A stretch of DNA of 64,000 nt from assembly GCA_937899715.1 (NCBI GenBank), contig CALCNX010000031.1, positions 62,001-126,000 of the forward strand, given 5' to 3'. This DNA is from an uncultured bacterium (GTDB taxonomy: Bacteria; Bacteroidota; Ignavibacteria; Kapaibacteriales; UBA4661). Under the pieces are notes generated by a model. That model was not told the origin of the DNA. It did not search any database and saw only the letters and a program-made list of their open reading frames with translations. Below are positions 8,726-18,491 of this stretch, in pieces; the first letter of the stretch is position 1; each line of letters begins with the position of its first letter. Both the position numbers and the translations under genes were made by a program.

Positions 8726-9511
8726 TTACGAGCCTTGACTATTTGACACAATTCCTTTGATAATTTCCTGTGCGCTTTTTGCAGCTTCCGATTCGGGAGC
8801 AACTTCAATACACTTCTCGAACCATTGCTTTGCTGTTTTGAAGTCTTTTTTGCCGTAATAAATCACCCCTAAATTGTAAAGTGCTTCCACGCGCTTTGGT
8901 TCATAGTCCAGAGCAAGTTTCGTCTCTGCGATTGCTTCATCCTCGCGCCCTTGACGGAGAATGGTGTAAGCGTAATCTATGCGTGCAGCAACATCTTTGG
9001 GATTAAATTCCTTCAGGTAGCGAGAATAATACTGCTCGGCTTGAAAAAAAGCACCTGCATCGTACCACGCATTTGCCATTCGCACGACCAGTCCGCCATT
9101 CTTGGGGTCTTTCGCTAGGGAATCGCGTACATCGGCAATACGTTGCTGCATTTCGGGCGTTACTTTGCTCATCGGATTACCACTTGAAGCAGAACCTGCT
9201 TGGCTGTCAGCGCCGGATTGTGCGGCATTTTGCGAAGCGGCATTGGCAGGCGGTGTTGGCTTATCAAGCACCAATCGAGTAATGCCAAAGGACGCGCTAC
9301 CCAGAGCAATCACCGTCACAGTTGCAAACACCAGTAATTTTGAGCCGCCGAAGGGAGTGTTAGCAGCGCTGCTTTGCGAGTGAGTATATTGCGCAGCACC
9401 ACAAGAGGCACAAAACTGGAGGGCAACTTCATTCGCGCCATCGGCTTGCTTACGAGCACCGCAGGTGGTACAAAAGCGCTCTAATGGTTGCTGTGGGGAA
9501 GGTGATGCCAT
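8726..9511 (-). CDS. Zinc-ribbon, membrane-anchored TPR protein
   Basis: A 261-residue protein. The N-terminus has a four-cysteine zinc ribbon (CTTCG and CASCG, about residues 16-43), then one membrane helix (LLVFATVTVIALGSASFGI, about 59-77), a Ser/Ala-rich linker and TPR repeats to the end (about 105-255, including ALYNLGVIYYGKKDFKTA). The topology would place the zinc ribbon in the cytoplasm and the TPRs in the periplasm. The start at 9511 puts the ribbon at the N-terminus; an upstream in-frame ATG at 9595 is less likely. The TPRs suggest a scaffold role; no partner is obvious. Confidence 0.8.
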   Translation of the reverse strand: MASPSPQQPLERFCTTCGARKQADGANEVALQFCASCGAAQYTHSQSSAANTPFGGSKLLVFATVTVIALGSASFGITRLVLDKPTPPANAASQNAAQSGADSQAGSASSGNPMSKVTPEMQQRIADVRDSLAKDPKNGGLVVRMANAWYDAGAFFQAEQYYSRYLKEFNPKDVAARIDYAYTILRQGREDEAIAETKLALDYEPKRVEALYNLGVIYYGKKDFKTAKQWFEKCIEVAPESEAAKSAQEIIKGIVSNSQGS

Positions 9512-9691
9512 AGACGGGTCGGGGTAATCTGGGTGTTGTAATGAAACACTGACAAAGTGCTGAATTTGGGTTATACTTTCAATCAATATTTTCAATCAAA
9601 TGATAGTTGTAACCAAACTCAGCACCTATCAAGAATGAACGTGTATCAATGTTTTCCTTACGTTTTTTACGACTTTTCTTACAACGTTATC

Positions 9692-10045
9692 TTATGCCAA
9701 TGCCGGAGCGGCTTTACGGGCGCTTTTGAGAACGCCGTTTTTGCCTTTGCCGGACTTCAAGTTCGCATCCACGCGAGCGCGGAGTTTACGCGAGACTTTG
9801 AACGTCGGCACAAATCGCTCGTCCAGTTCGACCGGCTCACCGGTGCGGGGGTTGCGTGCGGCGCGGGGACGACGTTTTTTCACGGCAAAAACACCGAAAT
9901 CACGAAGTTCGATGCGCTCACCATCGGCAAGTGCTTCCCCGACGGTCTTGAGGAATCCGTCCACAACTGCGTCTGTTTCTACTTTGGTCATGCCGGTTGC
10001 GTGAGCGATTCTTTCCACAATATCGGCTTTGGTCATGCTTTTCAT
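9692..10045 (-). CDS. HU/IHF family DNA-binding protein
   Basis: A 117-residue nucleoid protein. MTKADIVERIAHATGMTK is the typical dimerisation start, and the beta-arm segment RRPRAARNPRTGEPVEL carries the RNP motif that inserts its proline into DNA. It has about 25 extra C-terminal residues rich in Lys and Ala compared with the usual 90. Start could be 10045 (MKSM) or 10036 (MTKA). It is divergent from secG across a 380-base spacer. Confidence 0.95.
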   Translation of the reverse strand: MKSMTKADIVERIAHATGMTKVETDAVVDGFLKTVGEALADGERIELRDFGVFAVKKRRPRAARNPRTGEPVELDERFVPTFKVSRKLRARVDANLKSGKGKNGVLKSARKAAPALA

Positions 10046-10425
10046 AAATGCGTACGAAGAGGTTTTGAAACAAATGAAAGATGTCTGTACGACACTGAGT
10101 TAAATCTCTTTATTGCTGCTACTGATTGCTAAATTCTATGCCCTCCATAATTATCTATCATACAACTGCTATGCAGGACAACAAAGTGATACCGGAGCAA
10201 TACTTTCAACAAAATGAGCAGAATACAGCCGACTAAAATACAAAAAATCCGACTAAAAAGCGAGTGCTGACCAAAAAAAATGTTGGTTCATTGTCGAAAG
10301 CATCGTAAATTTGTGATTCTCTACCGTAAATTCTGCTTTGTGCGATGGATTTGTATTGATAGAGAACTTCCAACCTTGTAACTCCCTGATTTGTTTTTAG
10401 CTTTCTCACTTTAATTCAAGAGATT
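10046..10425. other. Spacer between HU and secG
   Basis: No ORF resembles a gene here. It carries the divergent promoter region; the secG-directed promoter at 10283-10313 is the only recognisable element. Confidence 0.5.
10283..10313 (+). promoter_or_regulatory. Bacteroidota-type promoter for secG
   Basis: TTG at 10283-10285, a 20-base spacer and a perfect TAnnTTTG (TAAATTTG, 10306-10313). The CATCGTAAATTTGT context recurs upstream of the epimerase gene at 53510. Confidence 0.5.
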
Positions 10426-10827
10426 ATGTTTGTTTTCATGTGTATTCTTCTTGCGCTGGCGGGTATCCTGCTTGTCGCTGCCGTTCTTATTCAGCCGGGC
10501 AAAGGCTCAGGCTTAACGGCTGGTATGGGCGGCGTATCGGGGCAGATTTCCGGTATGTTCGGCGCACGCCGCACGGCGGATTTTCTCCAAAAATTTACCA
10601 TTGGTCTTGCTCTGGCTATTTTGCTCCTTACGGTGGTAACAAATAAATTTTTCCTTTCCACCCCGACCGTCGGTAGCGCAGACGAACGCGCTCCGATTAC
10701 AACTGGTGCGGCAAAACCTGCTCCGCAGCCTATCCCGCAAGGCGCAGCACCGCAGCAAGCGGCTCCGCAAGGACAGCAACCTGCTCAAGCACAGCCGCAA
10801 CAGCAAGCACAGCCTCAGAAAAAATAA
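10426..10827 (+). CDS. secG: Preprotein translocase subunit SecG
   Basis: Small inner-membrane partner of SecYE. The 133-residue protein has two membrane helices (about residues 2-20 and 55-75) joined by the diagnostic loop IQPGKGSGLTAGMGG. The tail after residue 90 is low complexity, rich in Gln, Ala and Pro and ending in QPQKK, longer than in E. coli SecG but common in this phylum. A strong terminator follows, so it is probably a single-gene transcript. Confidence 0.95.
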   Translation: MFVFMCILLALAGILLVAAVLIQPGKGSGLTAGMGGVSGQISGMFGARRTADFLQKFTIGLALAILLLTVVTNKFFLSTPTVGSADERAPITTGAAKPAPQPIPQGAAPQQAAPQGQQPAQAQPQQQAQPQKK

Positions 10828-10867
10828 TATTGCCGTGTCGCCTCGCCGACACCACAAGAACGCTTTC

Positions 10868-10902
10868 AAAGCGGGAAATGCATATCATTTCCCGCTTTTT
10901 TT
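10868..10902 (+). terminator. Rho-independent terminator of secG
   Basis: AAAGCGGGAAATG (10868-10880), a 5-base loop, then CATTTCCCGCTTT followed by a T tract. Confidence 0.9.
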
Positions 10903-11222
10903 GTGCCTTCGTCATCGCTCGATCATCGTTTGATTCGCTCGTACTCTATAATTATCAACATCTTACAAGTAATACAAAAAGGCGATAACGGAATAAAATA
11001 CTTGCCCAAAATTTATATGTGTAAAAAATTGACATTTTGACTATATTCACTAGCCGTGTGCAGCCAAGAGGAGTCCGTTCACAACGTAGTAAATGAGCAC
11101 ACGCCGATAGGTATTTGCCAAATGCTCTGCCATAAAATAATGTTATCACGACCAATGCAACAATAGCAGTGTCGCTATTGAGCCACTATTTGCACACTTT
11201 TTCATCCATTCTGGAGGGACGT
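10903..11222. other. AT-rich spacer upstream of TonB receptor
   Basis: 320 bases with no credible ORF. I looked for a cobalamin-type conserved box ahead of the receptor and saw none. Only the SD (GGAGGGA) close to 11215 is clear. Confidence 0.4.
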
Positions 11223-13460
11223 ATGAAGAGTTATCACGGTTTGTTGTTGGCGGTTATCTGTTTTGCCGCCCTTGATTGTAGAGTGCCAACACTACTGGCG
11301 CAAACACAGCCCAAAACTACACAAGACGCAAAAAAGCTGGAAGAACTCAGCTTGGAAGACTTACTTGACGTAGAGATTGTTTCCGCCTCGAATAAAGCGG
11401 AAAAGCTCTCCGATGCCCCTGCAACAGTGATTGTGCTGACAGCCAACGATATTGCCAAGCGCGGTTATTTGGACATATCGGAAATTTTCGACGATTTGCC
11501 CGGTATGGATATTACCCGCCCCTACGGTGATACTTTTGTGAAAAACCACTGGCGCGGCTACCGCAATTCTATTGGTTCACCGTATTTGCTCATGGTGGAT
11601 AATATCATCATGAATAATCTGTATTTCAATGAAGCCGAAGGTATGCCCGCACTACCGATGTCGAATATTGAGCGCGTCGAGATAGTCTATGGTCCTGCCT
11701 CGGCTGTTTATGGTCCGAATGCGTTTATGGGAGTGATTAACATTATCACGCGCAAAGACCGCGATTCCAACGGCACTTCCGTCCGAGCACACGTATCGGG
11801 TGGCTCCCTGCAGCGTCGTATAGCCGACCTCAGCGTCCTGCATAAGCAAGGTGCATTTCGTGTAAGCATCACAGGGCGCTTTGATGTGGGTGTGACTGAT
11901 ACGGCAGCCAATAACAACTATGAATATACCAAATCAAGCTATATCAAGAACCGCCGACTGTGGGGAACGCTGCTGGACAACCCAAATCTGGGCGGTAATC
12001 CCGAATCGCGCCACGAAAATTCAGGTGTGGATGTGCGTGTGTTCTTGGGCAACACCGAAGCTGGTTTCTTAATGAGCGGAATTCGTAGTGGTTATGGTAA
12101 CGAATATCCATTTGACGCGGTACAGACAAACGGAGTATGGGCTAGACCACAAACGAGCTTCCATTTGCGGCACGTACAAGAGTTTGCACCCGGTTTTTCA
12201 AGTTCCACACTGATTCGCTATCGCCAAAGCGATGTTTCCAATGATTCCTACTTTATTGAAGGTTACGCGGGTGATGCTCGTGGTAATCGAGTTGTGGATG
12301 TATCGTTCTGGCAAGCGCTCTGCAACAGTGTTTCGGGATTCCAGGACTTCAGCTATAAAGCCTCTGAGGCGCTGTCCTTCAATGCAGGAGTGAAATTTGA
12401 ACGGAAGGATTTGCAAAAGGCATACGATGTTGCCTACGGTCCGTCGCTCTCGCCCGACAGCATCCAGCGCCGTCTTTACCCGATGCCTTCACCATTTCCT
12501 GCTATTCGTCAGTATCAAAACCGTACTATCGTCTTCGACGAAGGTATTTATTTACAGGGGAAATATCAGGCAAGGCAACTCTTTGGCACAACCGATGAGC
12601 ATAATATCACCGTCGGTGCTCGGCTTGACAACAATTCATTCTACGGACAAGCATTGACCGTGCGTGCAGGCTATGTGGGCAATTTCGACAAGCTCGGTGT
12701 AAAATTACTTTACGGGCAAGCATTCCAAGAACCGACTCCGCGCCAGCTTTTTGGCGGCTGGCAAGGAGCGGGGAGCGATCCGGCGCTGAAGCCCGAATTA
12801 TCGAGTACGCTGGAAGGTAGCGTGGGCTATACGGCGCAGAATTTCAGCATCATGGTCAATCCATATTTGGTGAACAACCAAAACACCATTGTGAATGTTC
12901 GCGGCGGTGCACAGAATCTTGGTGCGCGTGAGGTTTTCGGTGCGGATGTTCATCTTCAAGGACTTTTCCGACCCGACTTTGTCAAGCAGCTATCGGTGTG
13001 GGCGTATTATTCGTTTATCAGTTCGCGCGAAAAACAAATCATCAATGGTCAAATCAGTGACTCCGTAGGGCGCATTGGCGACCTTGCCGACCACAAAATT
13101 TATATCGGCGCGAACTGCGACATTACCGACAATCTCAACGTCACGTTGCGCGGACGCTTTATCGGACAGCGCATCACCATTGCCAGCAATCCCGTAGGCA
13201 CGATAGCACCATACTTTACGCTTGATGCAAACATCACCTACGCCAATCTCTTTGCGCCCGGCATCGGCTTGGGGCTTCGCATGGCGAATGTTTTTAATGC
13301 GCAATATTTTCAGCCGGGTATTCGTGACGGCGGTGCCGGAACAACACCCGGAACCTTTGATGCAAATAATATCTGGCAAGGCAGCCGAACATTTTATAGC
13401 TCCTTGCTGGCGCAGCCCGGGCGAACGATTCAACTCTCGCTGATTATCAATGTCTTGTAG
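11223..13460 (+). CDS. TonB-dependent outer-membrane receptor
   Basis: A 745-residue receptor for energised uptake across the outer membrane. A signal peptide (about residues 1-27) is followed by a short extension LSLEDLLDVEIVSAS and a plug domain (about 45-155) with VIVLTANDIAKRGY, VEIVYGPASAVYGPNAFMGVINIITRK. The rest is the beta-barrel. The start at ATG 11223 is set by GGAGGGA eight bases upstream; the in-frame GTG at 11169 lacks one. It belongs to the branch whose mature N-terminus reads LSLEDLL-[DN]-[VI]-[EK]-V-[TV]-[ST]-A; the substrate cannot be told from sequence. Monocistronic, with a terminator shared with the convergent TPR gene. Confidence 0.9.
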   Translation: MKSYHGLLLAVICFAALDCRVPTLLAQTQPKTTQDAKKLEELSLEDLLDVEIVSASNKAEKLSDAPATVIVLTANDIAKRGYLDISEIFDDLPGMDITRPYGDTFVKNHWRGYRNSIGSPYLLMVDNIIMNNLYFNEAEGMPALPMSNIERVEIVYGPASAVYGPNAFMGVINIITRKDRDSNGTSVRAHVSGGSLQRRIADLSVLHKQGAFRVSITGRFDVGVTDTAANNNYEYTKSSYIKNRRLWGTLLDNPNLGGNPESRHENSGVDVRVFLGNTEAGFLMSGIRSGYGNEYPFDAVQTNGVWARPQTSFHLRHVQEFAPGFSSSTLIRYRQSDVSNDSYFIEGYAGDARGNRVVDVSFWQALCNSVSGFQDFSYKASEALSFNAGVKFERKDLQKAYDVAYGPSLSPDSIQRRLYPMPSPFPAIRQYQNRTIVFDEGIYLQGKYQARQLFGTTDEHNITVGARLDNNSFYGQALTVRAGYVGNFDKLGVKLLYGQAFQEPTPRQLFGGWQGAGSDPALKPELSSTLEGSVGYTAQNFSIMVNPYLVNNQNTIVNVRGGAQNLGAREVFGADVHLQGLFRPDFVKQLSVWAYYSFISSREKQIINGQISDSVGRIGDLADHKIYIGANCDITDNLNVTLRGRFIGQRITIASNPVGTIAPYFTLDANITYANLFAPGIGLGLRMANVFNAQYFQPGIRDGGAGTTPGTFDANNIWQGSRTFYSSLLAQPGRTIQLSLIINVL

Positions 13461-13542
13461 TTTGGCATATATCCTTACCAGCACCTGTGCGCTTAGATTG
13501 CAGAGCGCGTGAATTCACGTTATACAAATTCCCCCAAAATAC

Positions 13543-13580
13543 AAAAGCTGCCCTAGAAATTTTAGGGGCAGCTTTTTTTT
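13543..13580. terminator. Terminator after TonB receptor
   Basis: AAAAGCTGCCC (13543-13553) pairs with GGGCAGCTTTT (13566-13576) and a T tract follows. It lies between convergent genes and may act on both. Confidence 0.85.
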
Positions 13581-13601
13581 GAACCTCAAGACGATATTAT
13601 A

Positions 13602-14381
13602 TTACTTTGCTTGCCATTCTTTGAGCAGAGCACTTGCTTCGTTGCGACGTGCAGCGTCGCCATATTCCATGTCTTTGCCGCCGGCAGCTTTTTGTGCATA
13701 CTGCTTGGCATCAGCAAATTGGTTATTTGCCGCGAGTGCTCTTGCGTATTCCAGATTGTACATCACAAAGTCGCTGCGCAATTCAAGAGAACGTTTAAGG
13801 TTTTTTAAGGCATCATCCAGATTACCAAAACCCAAGCCAACCATCATTCGCTTTGCTTTTGCTGTCTCGGAAAGTTTTAGGTGTGTCCGTCCCAAAATAT
13901 AATGAGCAGCCGCAAGTGCTTGGGGCGTGGCATTATTCAGTGAAATTGCCTTTTCTGCATCCTCGCGGGCAGATTTCACCTGCTCGGCAGCACCAAGAAC
14001 ACCTTTGGTGAGGGCAATTTTTCCTGCAGCAGCCGCACGACGGATGTAGCCATTCATGCCGCTACCATTCAGTTTTAATGCCTCGTCTGCCAAGCGTTTT
14101 GCCTCATAGTACATTGATTCTTTTTTGGTGTTGTCGCTTTCAATATCTGCCTGCAAAAGCGTTACACGCGATGAACGCCAGAGCCATTCGTAGTCCTTCG
14201 TACCCGCACTGTACACCGCGTCAAGCGCTTTGCGGGCATCCGCAACTTTGCCCTCTTCCAAAAGATTATCAACCTGCGCACACGCCGATTTTACATCTTG
14301 AGCAAATGTCATTACAACCGAAGCGCACATCAACGTCGCCGTGAGCGCTAATACCCACATTTTCATAAAAATAGTCTTCAC
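13602..14381 (-). CDS. Exported TPR-like protein
   Basis: A 259-residue protein with an N-terminal signal peptide (MWVLALTATLMCASVVMTFA) and helical repeats of TPR type through the remainder (for example LAAAHYILGRTHLKLSETAKA and YNLEYARALAANNQFADA). The start is GTG at 14381, fixed by a strong AGGAGGA six bases before it; an in-frame ATG five codons later has no SD. Probably periplasmic. Partner and function are unknown. It resembles the TPR protein at 20783 in overall layout. Confidence 0.8.
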   Translation of the reverse strand: MKTIFMKMWVLALTATLMCASVVMTFAQDVKSACAQVDNLLEEGKVADARKALDAVYSAGTKDYEWLWRSSRVTLLQADIESDNTKKESMYYEAKRLADEALKLNGSGMNGYIRRAAAAGKIALTKGVLGAAEQVKSAREDAEKAISLNNATPQALAAAHYILGRTHLKLSETAKAKRMMVGLGFGNLDDALKNLKRSLELRSDFVMYNLEYARALAANNQFADAKQYAQKAAGGKDMEYGDAARRNEASALLKEWQAK

Positions 14382-14691
14382 AAGTTCCTCCTGAGAACTG
14401 TGGTGAGAGAAGTAGTGAATTGAGATTACAACCTGAAGAATTTCTGCAAAAATACACCCTTCACGCAAGAAGGCAAACGTTTTCTTGTTGTACTAAAGAC
14501 AGGTGAATATTTTTCTTGTACCGATACAAATTATGAACAATATTGCCGAACGTTTTCATTGTGTACAGCGAGTTAATTCGCTGTTATTTCAGATAGAATT
14601 GTGCGATACAGGGTTTAAGAGCAGCACGTTTTCTATCATGTTCGATTTGGTAATTGCTTGTGTATTTTTCACCATTTTTCAGGAGGTTGTA
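14382..14691. other. Divergent spacer
   Basis: 310 bases between the divergent TPR and barrel genes. In-frame codons extend upstream of 14692, but the strong SD there argues that this region is untranslated. No repeat or structured element was seen. Confidence 0.4.
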
Positions 14692-15708
14692 ATGAATCAC
14701 GTATTCAGTCGTTTTTTTGTGCTTTGTTGTGTTATACTGATGTGTCTCCATATCGCATCAGCACAGCGCGAGCAGGCAGGTATCAGGTACGAAGTACTTG
14801 GCACCCGTACCGTCTCAGGTTCTACGCCCGGTCTTTTCAATGGCGCAAATATTGGAGGCTCGCTTTTGACGGTCAATGCGGGATTTCAGTCGCAACTTGA
14901 CCGCGACGGCACGATGCTACTGAACAGCCAGTTCGTTTACCGCAATGCGTATGCTCTTTTCCCTACCGCAAAAAACCCCATCAACGGAGATTTTACATAC
15001 GGCTCCATCAGCGGTCACGCGCTTTACTACGAGGGGATTTATTTACAAACGTTGTCCGATAAATTCCAACTTGCTTTAGCCGTCCGTGCCGGCCTTTTCT
15101 CCGATTTGAGTAATATCAATCTCTCGCACTTCCGCGCCGAACCGCTCTTTTTCTTGGATTACTTTTTGGATGAAAAGCTGACATTGGGTCTTGGCTTTGT
15201 GTACAACACCAGTAACTTTGGGCGATTGATTAGCGTTCCTCTTCTTCACATTTACTGGATTCCTTCATCGGAAGTGCTCGTGGATGGGCTTCTGCCAACG
15301 CGCCTTGACGTTTGGTACTATCCATCGAAACAATGGGATTTGGGCTTGAGTCTGGTCTTGAACGGCTCACAGTTTCAACTCGGGCAAGCTCCGGGCATTA
15401 TCGGCGCTGACCGCACGGATAAACGTGTTCAGGACATTAACCAAATGTTTTTTGCAAATATGACCTTCGGTCCCAATATCCGATACAATGTTTTTGAGAA
15501 AACCTACGTTTCCGTTGAAGGTGGTATTACCGCTATTCGCCGCTTCGGATTTGATGCCGGTTCACCGACAGGAACAGGACTTGTCCCTGCCCGCAATGCC
15601 GCAAATGCAGGTTACGGTGATACCGACTACATTGCAAGCTATCTTCGCGGCTTTGATTTCGGTATTAACACGTGGTTTTTACGCTTTGGCGTACAAATTA
15701 TGTACTGA
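14692..15708 (+). CDS. Outer-membrane beta-barrel protein (DUF6268-like)
   Basis: A 338-residue predicted barrel. The signal peptide FFVLCCVILMCLHIASAQ is followed by alternating hydrophobic strands, for example LQTLSDKFQLALAVRAGLFS and RLDVWYYPSKQWDLGLSLVL, and the chain ends in WFLRFGVQIMY, an aromatic C-terminus as in barrel proteins. AGGAGG lies eight bases before the ATG and decides the start. The resemblance to DUF6268 is from memory and weak. No ligand is suggested by the sequence. Confidence 0.75.
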   Translation: MNHVFSRFFVLCCVILMCLHIASAQREQAGIRYEVLGTRTVSGSTPGLFNGANIGGSLLTVNAGFQSQLDRDGTMLLNSQFVYRNAYALFPTAKNPINGDFTYGSISGHALYYEGIYLQTLSDKFQLALAVRAGLFSDLSNINLSHFRAEPLFFLDYFLDEKLTLGLGFVYNTSNFGRLISVPLLHIYWIPSSEVLVDGLLPTRLDVWYYPSKQWDLGLSLVLNGSQFQLGQAPGIIGADRTDKRVQDINQMFFANMTFGPNIRYNVFEKTYVSVEGGITAIRRFGFDAGSPTGTGLVPARNAANAGYGDTDYIASYLRGFDFGINTWFLRFGVQIMY

Positions 15709-15759
15709 TAAAAAGATTCGATTACAAAGGATTACCGCTTCTTTTTACTCGTGGCTAAC

Positions 15760-15798
15760 AAAAAGCCCTTTGCTGCTGTGCGCAAGCAAAGGGCTTTT
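15760..15798. terminator. Terminator between convergent genes
   Basis: AAAAGCCCTTTGCT pairs with AGCAAAGGGCTTTT around a short loop. It ends the barrel gene on the plus strand and, being symmetrical, possibly also the penicillin-binding protein transcript. Confidence 0.8.
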
Positions 15799-15860
15799 AT
15801 ATTTTTCCAATCGGCTGATTTGTTCCGACGTACTTTTGCACGTTCTCTCAGGTATTCCCA

Positions 15861-18107
15861 CTATTCCTCATCTTTGTCTTTCAACTTCGATTCCGGCGGC
15901 GGCAACTCTTTTTTCGTTGAATCCTTCGGTGCGCTTGCCGGAACGGTATTCTCAAGTGGAACTGCGCCTTCAGCATCAGTGGATTCACCATCTTTGCTCA
16001 TGCTCCCGGCACCGATATTTTCCACTCCCTTAAATCGGCGCTTGGCATCATACTGCAAAAGTGGATCTTTATACACTTTTTGCATAAATCGCGCCCAGAT
16101 AGGCGCGGCTGCGCTACCGCCTTGACCATACCATCCGGTGAATTTAATGCGCTGGTCGTCGAACCCTGTCCACACACCCGCCACAAGCTGCGGCGTATAG
16201 CCCACGAACCACGCATCGGCAAAGTCGTTTGTGGTGCCGGTTTTCCCGGCAGCTTCGTAGGGGAACCAATTCCTCACACGCCCTGCTGTGCCGCTATTGA
16301 CGACGTTGCGCATCATACCAGTCATCTGCTTTGCCACACGGGGATTCATCGCATCGCTAATGGTCAAGCCCTGTTTAGCGTGGTCGTAGAGAACATTCCC
16401 GAAGCGGTCTTCGATGCGCTCTATCGCATATGGCTCGACCGACATTCCTTCATTGGGAAATACCGTGAAAGCAGTAATCATTTCCATTGGCGAGACCTCG
16501 CCGGAGCCGAGCGCCAGCGATGGTACTGCCATTAGGTCAGATTTTATGCCACAGCGCTTCGCCAAACGAATCACCGCTGTGGGTGTTACAAAATCCGTGA
16601 TAAGACGGGCGGCGACGGTGTTAATGGAGAATTTCAGCGCTGTGGCAAGCGACATCGGACCGCCATCTTTGCTACCTGCCACATCCCACGTTTTGCCCGT
16701 CGGAAGTTTATACGAAAGCGCACTGCTTTCTACGGACGAGTACGGCGTAAGCCCTGCATCCAGAGCAGCGGCATACACAAAGGGTTTGAATGACGAACCG
16801 GGCTGACGACGAATTTGCGTTACACGGTTCAACGTATAACGCGATAGTTTGCCAAAAATAGACGAACCAACCATAGAGCGGATTTCACCTGTTGAGGCTT
16901 CAATGCTGGCAAACCCCACCTGAATCCGTGTGGCTTCTATCTTCACCGAATCCACAAACGCCGCATTTTTTCGGAGCCGTGCTACGATTTGCTTCCGTCC
17001 TTCAGTATTTGCGGCGATGTAGTCCGGTCTGTTTTTAATGGCTTTGTCTAACACTTCATTTAAGAGTGATTCTTTGCCATCCCACCGCCAAGACCGCGAG
17101 AAGTCGCGCTGGAATTGCTTGAGGTGTTCTTCCACAGCCTGATTAGCGTACTGCTGCATTCGTGCATTGAGCGTGGTGTAAATTACTAAGCCGTCGCGGA
17201 AAAGGTCAAAACGGCGAATAGCGGCAAGTGCTTTGTCATCGTCGCGTGTCAGTTGCTGCCGAATCATCTCCACAAAGTGCGGAGCTATACTCCGCTCAAT
17301 CGTTGCCTCTTCGGGCTGTGTCAGCACAATCGGTACGGTTTTGAACTTCTCATATTCTGCTTCGGAAATATACCCTTCTTCCTCCATTGCAGAAAGCACT
17401 ACATTACGGCGATTGAGCGAAGCCTGATAATTCCTGAGATTCTCATGCAAGCCCGGACGCTGCAATATCCCAACCAGAAAAGCACATTCCGGCACATTGA
17501 GATCTTGCGGCGATTTATTGAAATACAGTTCCGAAGCCACCTGTAAGCCGTGTGCGCCGCGCCCGAAATAAACGGTATTGATATACAGTTCCAAGATTTC
17601 GTTTTTCGTATAGGTACGCTCAATCTGAATCGCCGTGACCGCCTCGCGGATTTTGCGGGTGAGCGTCCGCTCCTGCCCGATGTTGACGTAGAGATTGCGG
17701 GCAAGCTGCTGCGTAATCGTCGAAGCGCCCTGACTCAAGCGCCCGCGCAGCACATTTTTCACGGCAGCCTTGACAATACGAAACGCGTGGATACCCCAGT
17801 GATGGTAGAATTCACGGTCTTCGGTGGCAATAAGTCCGTTCAAAAATGGCTTCGGGATACTATCGAACCGCATATAGGTGCGGCGTTTAAGGTAGAACTC
17901 ATCAATCACTTCGCCCTCTGCAGAGAGTATGCGTGTCGCAAGTTCAGGCTTGGGGTTTTCTAACTCTTCCAGCGAGGGCAATCCTTCGGACACCACATAA
18001 ATACTGAAAATGACAAGGAAAATCGCCAGACCCGCCATGCCGAAAAGGACAGCACGAAAGAGTGTACGCGGTTTGATGGGAAATTCGGCAAGAGTAATTT
18101 TTCTCAT
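15861..18107 (-). CDS. Class A penicillin-binding protein (PBP1A type)
   Basis: Bifunctional peptidoglycan synthase of 748 residues. One membrane helix (about residues 18-38) is followed by a GT51 glycosyltransferase domain with EDREFYHHWGI near 95 (catalytic Glu) and GASTITQQLARNL near 127. The transpeptidase domain has PGSSFKPF near 437 (active-site Ser in SxxK), SIN in KFSINTVA, and AGKTGTTNDFADAWFVGYTP near 620. The last 60 residues form a charged, disordered tail (SKDGESTDAE...KELPPPESKLKDKDEE). All catalytic motifs are intact. It has a 384-base divergent spacer to the next TonB receptor. Confidence 0.95.
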   Translation of the reverse strand: MRKITLAEFPIKPRTLFRAVLFGMAGLAIFLVIFSIYVVSEGLPSLEELENPKPELATRILSAEGEVIDEFYLKRRTYMRFDSIPKPFLNGLIATEDREFYHHWGIHAFRIVKAAVKNVLRGRLSQGASTITQQLARNLYVNIGQERTLTRKIREAVTAIQIERTYTKNEILELYINTVYFGRGAHGLQVASELYFNKSPQDLNVPECAFLVGILQRPGLHENLRNYQASLNRRNVVLSAMEEEGYISEAEYEKFKTVPIVLTQPEEATIERSIAPHFVEMIRQQLTRDDDKALAAIRRFDLFRDGLVIYTTLNARMQQYANQAVEEHLKQFQRDFSRSWRWDGKESLLNEVLDKAIKNRPDYIAANTEGRKQIVARLRKNAAFVDSVKIEATRIQVGFASIEASTGEIRSMVGSSIFGKLSRYTLNRVTQIRRQPGSSFKPFVYAAALDAGLTPYSSVESSALSYKLPTGKTWDVAGSKDGGPMSLATALKFSINTVAARLITDFVTPTAVIRLAKRCGIKSDLMAVPSLALGSGEVSPMEMITAFTVFPNEGMSVEPYAIERIEDRFGNVLYDHAKQGLTISDAMNPRVAKQMTGMMRNVVNSGTAGRVRNWFPYEAAGKTGTTNDFADAWFVGYTPQLVAGVWTGFDDQRIKFTGWYGQGGSAAAPIWARFMQKVYKDPLLQYDAKRRFKGVENIGAGSMSKDGESTDAEGAVPLENTVPASAPKDSTKKELPPPESKLKDKDEE

Positions 18108-18491
18108 AGCTTGATGGAATCAAGAATAATAATGCCTTCGGTCAGTTGTGACGAATACTGCGGAAGTATAATCGTGAAGAGCAATCGTTCAGAAAATCAA
18201 GAACTATCCTCGTTTGGGTAGCGTGGTCGCTCTACGCATTACGAGCATACCAAGAAAGACTTGCCAAGATACGATTTTTGGCAGTTTTTTGTACGAAGAA
18301 ATTTACAAATGGCTCTCAGCGTTTGACAAATCAGTAAACGCTCAACAGTAAAGCCTCTCACAATTCACCCCCACTCTTCCGCATTTCACCCGCCTTTTCC
18401 TGCATTTCACCGAAACCCACGCAACAGTGTCCTTCTGGCTGCCGTAGTTTGCACAAACAACAAGGATACAACACAATTCGGAGATACATCA
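18108..18491. other. Divergent spacer between PBP and TonB receptor
   Basis: 384 bases without a gene. It holds the phased TTCACC boxes at 18362-18411, a TAGTTTGC promoter-like site near 18445 and an SD (GGAG) before 18492. Confidence 0.45.
18362..18411 (+). promoter_or_regulatory. Three TTCACC boxes with exact 21-bp spacing
   Basis: TTCACC occurs at 18364-18369, 18385-18390 and 18406-18411, exactly 21 bases apart; the last two share GCATTTCACC. They lie on one face of the helix upstream of the TonB receptor promoter. This suggests a tandem operator, or an imperfect 21-bp tandem repeat. No regulator is identified. Confidence 0.4.

Noticed and set aside
8141..8746. Long plus-strand frame overlapping the cyclase start and COX24 gene
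   Set aside because: Antisense to two supported genes and without a recognisable domain.
10903..11222. Riboswitch ahead of the TonB receptor
   Set aside because: I looked for a cobalamin-type conserved box and for paired arms; none was found.
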